NCBI GenBank assembly: GCA_039566865.1
Contig: CM076947.1
Location: forward strand, 7,013,501 to 7,077,500
DNA: 64,000 bases
Origin: Aurelia coerulea
Taxonomy: Eukaryota > Cnidaria > Scyphozoa > Semaeostomeae > Ulmaridae
Direction of reading: 5' to 3'
Notes under the pieces: model-generated
The model's database searches: none
Seen by the model: only the letters and a program-made list of their open reading frames with translations
Told to the model about the DNA's origin: nothing
Shown here: positions 55,081-64,000 of the stretch, piece after piece
How positions within the stretch are numbered: the stretch's first letter is position 1
Layout: each line of letters opens with the position of its first letter
Translations under genes and position numbers: made by a program

Positions 55081-56399
55081 GGCCAGGTCGAAAACGCGGA
55101 AAAACATTGGAAGTTTCTGAATTGCGAGAAATAGTGTTTATTGTGTTAAAATATAGGCAAGAAACCTCTAAATAAGCCAAATATTCCATCAAGAAGACAA
55201 ATAAGAAATTTCCGCGTTTTCCGCGTTTTCGTTTTTGCTATAGGTGATTTTCGAAAACGCGGAAATATCTTTATATGAACTTTTATCAGTAGCTTTTCGC
55301 AAATATAGACGAGTAATACGGTAAGCTTTCTCTCGTAATGAATTCTTTAGCAAAATAGACTTCGTAGATACGAATGAAACTTTTGGATCATAAGATTTAA
55401 AAATTAATGGGCCTAAGTGGCCTATCAGGAATTCGAGGGGCAGTTTGTTTATAATTTCTCGACCGTATCCCTTTATGATGCTATGGGCGGATACAGCATG
55501 TTATGTCGCCATAATGAAGCAACAAATAAACATAGAGCCTCCTCCTTTGTAGAATAAATTTTTTTTCCGCGTTTTCCGCGTTTTCGTTTTTGCTATAGGT
55601 GATTTTCGAAAACACGGAAAACGCGGAAATCTCTTTATATCAACTTTTATCAGTAGTAGCTTTGCGCAAATATAGACGAGTAATACGTTAAGCTTTCTCT
55701 CGTAATGAATTCTTTACCAAAATAGACTTCGTAGATACGAATGAAACTTTTGGATCATAAGATTTAAAAATTAATGGGCCTAAGTGGCCTATTAGGAATT
55801 CGAGAGGATTTTGTTGATAATTTCTCGACCGTATCCCGTTATGGTGCTTTGGTGCTATGATATAGGCCTAAAGAGATTTCCGCGTTTTCCGCGTTTTCAA
55901 AAATCACCTATAGCAAAAACGAAAATGCGGAAAAAATTTTATTCTACAAAGGAGGAGGCTCTATGTTTATTACATAACATGCTGTATCCGCCCAAAGCAT
56001 CATAAAGGGATACGGTCGAGAAATTATAAACAAACTGCCCCTCGAATTCCTGATAGGCCACTTAGGCCCATTAATTTTTAAATCTTATGATCCAAAAGTT
56101 TCATTCGTATCTACGAAGTCTATTTTGGTAAAGAATTCATTACGAGAGAAAGCTTAACGTATTACTCGTCTATATTTGCGAAAAGCTACTGATAAAAGTT
56201 CATAGAAAGATATTTCCGCGTTTTCGAAAATCACCTATAGCAAAAACGAAAACGCGGAAAACGCGGAAATTTCTTGTTTGTCTTCTTGATGGAATATTTG
56301 GCTTATATTTAGAGGTTTCTTACCTATATTTTAACACAATAAACGCTATTTCTCGCAATTCAGAAACTTCAAATGTTTTTCCGCGTTTTCGACCTGGCC
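55081..56399. mobile_element. Palindromic MULE-like element, 10-bp target duplication
   Basis: GTCTTTTGTG lies at 55071-55080 and 56400-56409. The ends begin GGCCAGGTCGAAAACGCGG on both sides, and the arms of about 600 bp are near-perfect inverted copies. Inside each arm are further repeats of CGAAAACGCGGAAA. No coding. Perfect duplication and high arm identity suggest recent movement. Confidence 0.9.
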
Positions 56400-56564
56400 G
56401 TCTTTTGTGTCACTTCTCGGTATATTGGCTTCAGGACAGTTTCATCCATCTCTTCTGGTTTCATATCCAGAATCGCACACAACTGGTAAGTCCTTCGGCT
56501 CATTTTGGAGGAGCACTGAAACTGACATAATGGCCCAAGGTGTGACCACCCTGTGAAACCCTTT

Positions 56565-57064
56565 AGTTCTAATAATAATAATAATAACGAATTATTTAAC
56601 AGGATAAAAACTTCAACAATTACGAAATTGCTGTTATCAATGTTTGTCCTGTAAAAAGAAAGGTGCTTAAAAAAGAAAATATATGAATATGTTACAACTG
56701 CAGGTCTCAAAAAATCAATTTTGTAGTATAACAAATTAAAATCTTATGTATAAATTGTGTTCATAATTTTCATAAAATCAGATGCATTGTCAGACGTCCT
56801 TGCACTCAGTGGTAGCTCATTAAAAGTCTTTGCACCCATGTAGTAGAAACCTTTCCTCGCGTATTCTGTTCTTATCCGTGGAAGACATACACTACAATGA
56901 TTGTTCCTTGTGTTCTTGCAATGTTCTTGATACATAAAGTATTGGTTTAAAGCATGACAGACATTGTTCTGCAGGACATTGTATACTAGCACGCAGGCTC
57001 TCTTTTTAACTGCATTTATTGGTGATATAACTTCACATCTTTGATTTTTTGCGACTATTTGCAT
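56565..57064 (-). mobile_element. LINE 3' fragment (reverse-transcriptase C-terminus)
   Basis: The minus-strand frame has KRACVLVYNVLQN, NTRNNHCSVCLPR, and YARKGFYYMGAKTFNELPL, the familiar tail of jockey/CR1-like reverse transcriptases (N.R....L..PR....G...Y.GA..WN.LP). It ends at 56744, and a 3' UTR closes with (TTA)n at about 56565-56585. The catalytic part is absent. Confidence 0.75.
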
Positions 57065-58165
57065 TGCACGATTGTGAAACGAGTTGGCTGTAGGCTGTTG
57101 TGTTTAGGACCAAAAACAAACAATTTTATGCAACAAAGTTAAACTGGTAGGAACCACCCACAATGCAATTATAATGTAAACTATTGTTTTTGTGATTTTT
57201 CTTGTCTTGCGAGCACTGCAAATGTTGGTAAATTCAATTTTACAAAAATTTCATGGTTGAAAGAAAGCCAACTGTGCAGGTACAAATACCTTGTCCATTC
57301 ATGCTATTATCCTTCTTGCAAAACTGCTCGTTCCTTCCATCTTTTGATCTTGTAGAAACCGTTTCTACAACTATTTGCAGCACAGTGAAATGCCATGTTT
57401 GTTTCTTTCTTCAAAGTTTGCTTTAAAATATATTGCCAGCAACAATCCACAAAGTCGCACAAGCGCAGTTGGAACTGTAAATCTGTGTATTGTTATGATA
57501 TGGAGTCCGTCACTTACAAGTATGTTCTTATGCTCTTTTGTGCGAAAACGGGATTTTGGAGAATGTCCAACTTTAAGTTGCTGACAGGGAGATAGAAGGA
57601 ACTTGTTAGTATCTGATGTAATATAGATCATAACAAGTGTTTTTACTTGCCTCATTACCAGTATAAAATTCAATTGATTTTTGTCATGTTCTTGTTACGA
57701 TGTTGTTTTTCTTCCAGCATCTTCTTCTCTATACTTTGGTGCCAAATTATTGGATTGTTCTACAGTTCTGGCTAACATCGCTACGAAACTAGCATATCAA
57801 ACATTTATCGTCATTATAAATAAATCCCAGCTATTCAAAAGATCCGTCTTTTTCGCCACTATATGATAAAGATGAACGAGCTGCTGGATTATCAAAAGTA
57901 TCAAAGGTTTTATCAAATTCCTAAATATGGCTTTTTGCAACAGCGATGCTATGCAGGTCAGGTCCTGCCTTGAGGGCTTTTTGTAACTTAACAAGTTAAT
58001 ATTCCTGCAGGCCGTAAGCTACAAAGAGCTCTGTCCTTGTATTTTTTGGGAATGGGCTTGGTGGTTTTCACGTTGGTAAAAGGTACAGAAAGTGACATTT
58101 ACAGTTGCTAGAGGCATTTAGATAGAAAGATTTATGTTGCAATATAGAATAGATGGTGGTGGGAT
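57065..58165. other. No supported gene
   Basis: Overlapping open frames near 57371-57673 on both strands have no recognised domain. This stretch may contain downstream exons or the 3' UTR of the DUF3987 gene. Confidence 0.4.
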
Positions 58166-59196
58166 TCAAGTTGCTTTTTCCTCGCATGGAATGACCCTTC
58201 GGCACATCGTAGTCCTTTCGGTCCAAAGAAAATGTTGTGATATTCCATTCGCCCAATTGACGTACTTCATCCCCCGTTGCAATGTTAGTGCAGCTACTTC
58301 CCTTGGAGGTGCAGTGACTTCATGTCCTTGGATCATTAACAGGGCAATGTGGTTGAAGATGTGCAACGAGACTGCCACTCGTTGCACCAAATTGAATACA
58401 TTGAATGTCGGTGTCGGTGTGCCGTTCGTGATTGCATCATTGACTTCAGTAATAAACTGTTTGTTGATGTCCTGCAGTATAAGCAAGGCCTCCTCTGTAA
58501 ATATAAATGTAGTGCTTGACAGTGTTCAATGCATTTGAATGAATATCTCTGCAAATGTTCCAACACGTTCAGTTTCCAGTTGCTGGCTGGCCTCTAGCGT
58601 CACTGCTACCGTTGGTCGCAGGCATGTTGGTGCAGTGAGTAAGGGGGGCTCGAGGAGGCCATTCCCTTGGTCCAATTGACACAAGAGCAATGCCGCATAC
58701 GGAACTTGTGTTGCTCCAAGGAGTGAAAATGGAATGTTTGTGGGAATTTCTCCTGTCCTTTCTGTATCATAGCGGAAAGTACACTTCTCTCCAGTGAACA
58801 AGTTGCAGATCAGCTGCGTGTCCCCAGATGCTCTGTCCTCATCGGATTTTAGGAGCTTGTGGAAGACAACAAAGATTTCTGAGGACACCATAAATCCTAT
58901 CTTATGACAACAGCGATTTACTGAGTGCAGAGGATGTGCATTTGCTAATGATGACAAATCCCAATTAAATTCCTCTGCTATGTTCTTTATTGGAGTGGTG
59001 CTGCATTCCTTGATAGCTTGGGATTTACCTGACATCGGTGGACCCATGAAGATGCTGTACAGATTTATCGGAAAAATTGTGCCAAACGATTCTATAGTGC
59101 AAAGAGTGCTGGCTATAAAAGCAGTTGTCGTTATGATGCAGGATGTACGGTATCCAGCATTTGTGCTTTTTGTGTTCTGTGTTTTGTGTTTTTGTT
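58166..59196 (-). pseudogene. DUF3987-type P-loop protein with one in-frame stop
   Basis: The frame is open from about 59196 to 58526. TIFPINLYSIF precedes GPPMSGKS (Walker A); then come VVFHKLLKSDEDRASGDTQL, LFTGEKCTFRYDTERTGEIP, FSLLGATQVP and LLCQLDQGNGLLE. This is the DUF3987 family, P-loop ATPases related to primase-helicases and widely dispersed in cnidarian and fish genomes. A TGA at 58526-58528 interrupts, and the same frame continues for about 120 codons (TEEALLILQDINKQF... to KAT). The upstream Met at 59047 is not the real start because the frame is open before it. The stop makes this copy a probable pseudogene, otherwise well preserved. Possible 5' exons lie at 61.8-62.9 kb on the same strand. 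Confidence 0.8.
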
Positions 59197-59198
59197 AG

Positions 59199-59509
59199 TA
59201 ACTCGCACAGTAGTTCACAAAGGGGGTCAGGAGTCGGTTGATAACTAAATTCTACTTGCAGAATATGAACAAAACCAATAAATCAACTTGCTTAGATTTC
59301 ATACATTTTCATCTCCATCTCCGTTCAAATTTCAAGTCGGTGGCTTAATCCTTTTTAGCTTCTGACACCAAGTATTTTTAAGATCTCTGCGTAGTGGAAT
59401 ATCCCATTTGAAACGTTGTGTTGTGCAAGCTCTTTCGTTAGCTTGTGAGCAGCCAAGACAATTTGTAATTTAATTGAATGCATTGAGGAGCCAAGAATTG
59501 TATTTGACT
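59199..59509. other. Probable intron or spacer
   Basis: No coding recognised; it lies between the DUF3987 exon and a MITE. Confidence 0.35.
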
Positions 59510-59511
59510 AC

Positions 59512-60182
59512 CGGGTGAGTCAGAAAAAACGTGGGGTGTTTGGCGGACTGTGGCGTCGCGTTTAGCCATCTGACCGTTGTGAACTAAATTATTCCGTGCA
59601 GCCATAAATCTGACTTAGATCATGAACTTTTTCCCATCGAAATCGGTCATGTGATTCATTATTTAAAAACGATTTTCTTCCTAAAACTTTGTATGGGAGT
59701 CTTGCAAACTGAGGAAACCTTTAACCAAGCCCCTTCAGCATTTTAGCCTTGCCAAAGCTGCAGGTACACGTGGTATTATCTGGGGAGCATGAAACAGTTC
59801 GGAAATAGTGTTTTCTCCCCTTGGATGCCTTGGCACGTCATAACTTGTCTTGCAAAGAGAATATGTTTGAGAGACAGTAAAAACGCATGCTTCTTTGTGT
59901 TGTAAAGAGATTTATTTCAACACGATCAACGCGCTGTTTCATGACAAAACTATTTCATTCTCCCCTGATAATACCACGTGTACCTGCGGCTTTGGCAAGG
60001 GTAAAATGCTGAAGGGGCTCTATCAAAGATTTCATAAGTTTGCAAAACTCCCATACAACTTCTTACAAAGGAAATAGTTTCTGATTAATACATCAAGTGA
60101 CCGATTTCGATGGGGAAAAGCTTATGATCTAAGTTAAACCTCTGGCTGCAAGAACAAATTTAGTTTTTTCTGACTCACCCGG
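59512..60182. mobile_element. Palindromic mariner-type MITE, CCGGGTGAGTCAG, complete copy
   Basis: TA flanks (59510-59511 and 60183-60184). Arms of about 270 bp are inverted copies (ends CCGGGTGAGTCAGAAAAA). The shared inner segment is 'gccccttcagcattttagcc'. It is 671 bp, without a gene. Other copies: 48416-48927 (interrupted) and 63815 onward. Confidence 0.85.
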
Positions 60183-60184
60183 TA

Positions 60185-60604
60185 TATGATTGTTAAAAAA
60201 ATGTAGATAGATCTGAAATACCCACATGAAATCAATGCATAGACAAATTGCGAGATAGAGTGATCCCAGACTGATGTGGAATTTCTTCTGCAGTCGACAG
60301 ATTTGAATAAGACATAAACATTTTATGATATTTACTGATGTGATGTAGCCAGGGCATAGGTAACAACAGTTAACATTGGATTTTTAAGCGTTTTTGTCGA
60401 CAATAATTTCATTTATTCAATTTGTTTTCCTTTTTAGTTGAAATAATTTCTACAAATTTGTGTCAAATTTGCAAGCAAATGTGTCATGAAAGGAGAAGGG
60501 TGAAGGTTGAATATAAAAGAGACTGTATGTATTGAAGTTAGACAAAAAGGACCAATTTGAGATTTATAAGCTCTGATGTGTTTTCTGCAACAGTTTCAAT
60601 TTTG
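60185..60604. other. No supported gene
   Basis: Nothing recognised. Confidence 0.4.
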
Positions 60605-60860
60605 TGGCCAGGTAAAAAACTCGGAGATTTCGGAGATGTCGGAGTAAAGACTCTCCGACATTTCTCAACTCCGACTTTTTTACCTGGCCCTATATGCTCT
60701 ACTAAAAAAGTCGGAGATGTCTTATCTCCGACGTTTCTCAACTCCGACTTTTTTACTTGGCCCTATATGCTCTACTAAAAAAGTCGGAGATGTTTCTCAA
60801 CTCCGACCTTTTACCTGGCCCTATATGCTCTACTGAAAAATTCGGAGATGTTCAGAGATT
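60605..60860. repeat. ~86-bp tandem repeat with self-complementary core
   Basis: 'ccctatatgctctact(a/g)aaaaa' recurs at about 60688, 60762 and 60820, each followed by TCGGAGATGT and an inverted ACTCCGAC. Each unit can fold on GTCGGAG/CTCCGAC. Confidence 0.8.
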
Positions 60861-61795
60861 GCATATTATATAACTCTCTACAATTCAAATTCTCTTCATT
60901 CGCCGTCACAACACTCAATCAGTCTCAATAAGAAACTAGGCTCTGAAATTTGTAGTAACTTTGTCTTAACGTCTTAACTTATCACTATTATTCATTGTGG
61001 ACGGTAAATACAGTTCTTTGAACCGAGAAAATAACGAGAAATAAAGAAAAAGTAGATAAAAGAAAGCATATAAAAGTGGCTCAAGCCACCTGCAGTTGAA
61101 TCCTGGACTATCAAATTTCAAATATCAAAACTTCCCGTTGAAATAGATCATTTATCCATGATTTTCGACGGGGAAACAAACATTTCAACGGGGAAACAAC
61201 AGAAACAAGGCAGGGGAATGTTGCAACTCAAACTTAGCGGGGAAAACATATTTTGGCGGGTCATCCTTTTACCTTGGCGGGGCATAGGTTGATTAGCAGT
61301 TAAAAATTGTCCTCAGTTTTTGGTAATAGTCGCAATATGCATTACACAGCGAAATGACAGTATGAGGTACAGTATGGGATGTACAGGGGTTAATAAGTAA
61401 TGTTGGTCAGAGAGAATGGTAAGTGGTGAACTGCCAACATGCATTAACCATAGAAGGGTAGCTATAACAGCAGCATCTACAACAGAAGTAGCTAGAGAAA
61501 CATAATTTATCTAATGAAGATTTTATCAAATTAATTTAAATTTTTCGTCCTTACCCCTTTTACCAGAATCTCACAGATTTTAACACCACACCAATATACC
61601 TTTGCCTTTGTATGTATGTAAGTATGTGTAAAGTGTGCATCCACATCAAAAAGAAGTTAGGAAACTACAAAAGGAACACATGCAAGTGCAACAAGAAGAA
61701 AGTTCAGAGCAATTAAAGAATTTGTATACTCTACAAATGCATAAAAGTAAAGAGATATATATGTCTTTTTACATTGCCATTTAAGTCCCGAACAG
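60861..61795. other. No supported gene
   Basis: A short GGGGAAACA-rich stretch at about 61175-61260 (cgggGAAACAAac, cggggaaacaac, cggggaaaacat) is the only structure noted. Confidence 0.4.
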
Positions 61796-62288
61796 TTACT
61801 TTTTTAACTCAACATTGAAAACTGATTTCATCACCACCCGAAAATAGTTCTTATTGAAAGGCCTCATCCCTGAATCCGTGGCTTTTCTCAAATATTTTTG
61901 GTATGCATCATCAATTGTGATTTTTTTCTCATTGTTGCTGATGGTAAATAGTCCTTGTACAATTTCCTTGTGGCAGCTATAAATAAATAGAATCATAATG
62001 TGAAAATTTAGATTGCTACTGGTGGTGGTTTTCCTCCCAGCAAATGGGCCTAATATGGATGTGCGGGGATTGCAAGAAGCATATAAGTTTCACATATAAG
62101 TTTTCATCAGCCTTGCTTCGTTTGAAAATATCAGCTGCTCGCTTGGTATGAACCACTAAGTGAGAAGAAATCAAACTCTTACCCGAAGCTCTATTTACCA
62201 CAGAAGCTGTACGCTCCAACAGTTGCCATCTTCCATCAACCATACCAGCAATCCTTTTTGAAACTGGCTCTTCAGTCTCTTTCTCCAA
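61796..62288 (-). pseudogene. Possible 5' exons of the DUF3987 gene (winged-helix-like)
   Basis: Two adjacent minus-strand frames. 62288-62016 reads VSKRIAGMVDGRWQLLERTA, then SLISSHLVVHTKRAADIFKR. 61996-61796 reads DDAYQKYLRKATDSGMRPF and YFRVVMKSVFNVELKK. The second has the spacing of a small winged-helix DNA-binding module (helix, 'P....F...VK..FP'-like end). Both lie upstream of, and on the same strand as, the DUF3987 exon, so they may belong to it. Family assignment is tentative and the exon borders are not resolved. Confidence 0.35.
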
Positions 62289-62459
62289 ATCATCTAATGC
62301 CTCGTAAACTTAAGGATACTCATCTATACTTCTCTCTGTGAAAGACAAAGCGATGGTAACGTTGGACGTCAAAATTTACTGTTGAACACAACATAGCCAT
62401 GTCCTGCACGGTCTTCCAGCTCTTAAAAACGCCGACATTCGACTAGTCGTGCAAAACAT

Positions 62460-62858
62460 CGCATAATGAATTCTCTCACTCATGAGGTAGGGCGCCCTGG
62501 TCAATTTTTAACAAACTTGTCCGGCATAGTCTTGTTGTCTTTCATTACATGGGCATAGCAAATGTGGAAGAATGTTAAAGAACGTTTACCAGTGCTCACT
62601 GTTCTACAAACAGTATCAAATGTTCTGTTGATATATTGTTTAACTGTTTCTTGGTTGAATTCGGTGAGACAAGCATTTCGCCAGACTATAGTTGGTTAGA
62701 ATTAACGCTGGTTGTATGCATTTACCACGGAATGTCAGCTTCTCTTTCTCTCTCAAGGTAGTAATCATTCTGCATATGGATTCCGTTGTGTGGCTGCTGG
62801 ATACGTATTCAGCGACTGGCAATGGTGGGGGCTCTTCATACGGATGATGCACACACAT
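62460..62858 (-). pseudogene. Coding-like fragments upstream of the DUF3987 cluster
   Basis: 62858-62640 encodes HPYEEPPPLPVAEYVS, then MITTLREKEKLTFRGK. A second frame at about 62640-62505 reads FDTVCRTVSTGKRSLTFF, then HICYAHVMKDNKTMPDKF. The latter resembles a middle segment of dispersed cnidarian transposase-like proteins (YAHVMK), from memory. Both are short and broken by stops. Confidence 0.25.
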
Positions 62859-62864
62859 CCAATA

Positions 62865-64000
62865 CAGTAAATCCCCGCATATAACAACCTACAAAAATAA
62901 GAACCTAGAGGCTGTTATTCGTAACTGATGCACCTTGTAATTAACAACCTGTTTCAGTTTGATGAAAAATATGTTCTTATAGCAGGGGTAGCAAAGTTGA
63001 TTTTGTATTGTCATTGTTATGTTCATTTTTGTCCCAGTGGGCTTTTAAAGTTTGAATCTCCTCCCTTGGAATTTGAAAGCTTATCATTGGTTATTAGATA
63101 TATTATAACCCTCCTAAAACGAATAATAGGGCTGAAAATGGTTGGGAAACGTTCTAAAATGGCCTATGCAAGGCACTCTTCAAATAAGAACCGTTATACC
63201 TTGAAATTTATCTTAGTACATTTTTCCAAATTGTGCACTTGTCAACACAGGAATAAGATCATCCATCGAAGACAGGGTTAATGGAATGTTCTCCTGGAAC
63301 TGTGAAACAGTTCCTGGGATATTCCCAATTCTAATTTCCAGCTTAAATTCTTGTTGACTGTTATTGATCTGGTAATAAATAGCCATCCTTCAGTCAAGGC
63401 GTTGTCAAATGAAATGGAACGTCATTTTCATTTTTGGTCAGCTGGAAATTGGCCACACTTGGGTGCTTTTCATGATTTTAGTAAATCATAAATTGAGAAT
63501 GTCTCAGATTTATCTTGGAAAGAGCACAAACCCACATTTTGGTTAATCACTGACAAGGGTGTCTTGGGCGGGCAGATTGCTTCTGGTTGCTTCCTGTCTA
63601 TGCCAAAATATGCTCCTGGAAAAAGCAATAAACCTATGGTTCAAATTATTTATTCAATATGTCTAAGAGTTATGTGACTTTGGCAGTCCTACATGTAATT
63701 CTCAATGATACAAAATATCTTTCACATCCATTTTATGCAATTTTATCATTTCATATGAAATCCCAGCCTCTTCCCAAAAATTAAGAAGACCAGCTAGAGC
63801 AATTAACTTATACCGGGTGAGTCAGAAAAAACGTGGGGTGTTTGGTGGATTGTGACGTCGAGTTCAGCCACCCGATCGTAGCGAACTTAATTTTTTTTTG
63901 CAACCAGAGGTCCAACTTAGATCATAAACCTTTCCCCATCGAAATCGGTCACTTGATGTATTAATCAGAAAATATTTTCTTCGTAAGACGTTGTATGGGA
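62865..64000 (+). mobile_element. CAGTAAATCCCCG-family element, runs off the window
   Basis: TA (62863-62864) and CAGTAAATCCCCGCATA start the element. Its first about 90 bp match, inverted, the right end of the MITE at 30287-30654. From 62957 it is near-identical to 47559-48602, including a nested CCGGGTG MITE at 63815. Its right end is outside the window. It is the longest member of this family here and could be the parent of the truncated copies. Confidence 0.75.

Overview
The window looks like nuclear DNA of an invertebrate animal, most likely a cnidarian (anthozoan or hydrozoan). It is AT-rich, has spliceosomal introns with GT..AG borders, contains no bacterial-style operons, and is dominated by transposable elements. 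The coding remnants belong to families I know as highly dispersed in cnidarian genomes: a PIN/FEN-like 'HEEADT...TGND' protein, DUF3987 P-loop proteins, RecQ-like helicase fragments, OTU-domain exons, HARBI1-like transposase and 5'-truncated LINEs. The assignment is an inference from gene content. I see no rRNA, tRNA or CRISPR array.

Layout. 1-2.1 kb: unassigned DNA, then a decayed fragment resembling the N-terminal part of G2E3/HECT-type dispersed genes. 2.1-11.4 kb: three pairs of mirrored inverted-homology blocks, nested in order, enclosing a three-exon minus-strand gene (8163 to 3635) of the PIN-like family. That gene is broken by a TTAA-flanked MITE inserted in an exon and by a frameshift in a T run. 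10.3-11.1 kb: a proline-rich open frame with one in-frame TAG. 12-14.5 kb: a mariner-type remnant and two more hairpin-bearing TTAA MITEs. 14.5-19.4 kb: mostly non-coding, with several minisatellites. 19.4-21.6 kb: a plus-strand gene with a PB1 domain and paired Cys/His fingers, whose three exons splice in frame and whose 3' part is frameshifted.

23.4-27.3 kb: about 395-bp tandem units interrupted by a 2.6-kb foldback element. 28.1-29.4 kb: a foldback element whose ends are arrays of a 10-bp repeat. 30.8-32.6 kb: a complete non-autonomous LTR retrotransposon on the minus strand. 34-42.5 kb: RecQ-like and OTU fragments, a PIF/Harbinger element with a transposase remnant, a G-poor 9-mer minisatellite and a LINE 3' end. 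43-50.2 kb: several MITEs. 51.5-56.4 kb: three palindromic elements in a row with 9-, 8- and 10-bp target duplications; the middle one has an empty-site paralogue next to it. 56.5-62.9 kb: a LINE tail and a DUF3987 gene with one in-frame TGA, probably with upstream exons at 61.8-62.9 kb. 62.9-64 kb: a near-identical copy of 47.56-48.6 kb.

No complete intact host gene is certain. The genes do not form a pathway. The window reads as a record of layered transposition in which many insertions can be dated relative to each other by nesting, by target-site duplications and by divergence between paired ends.
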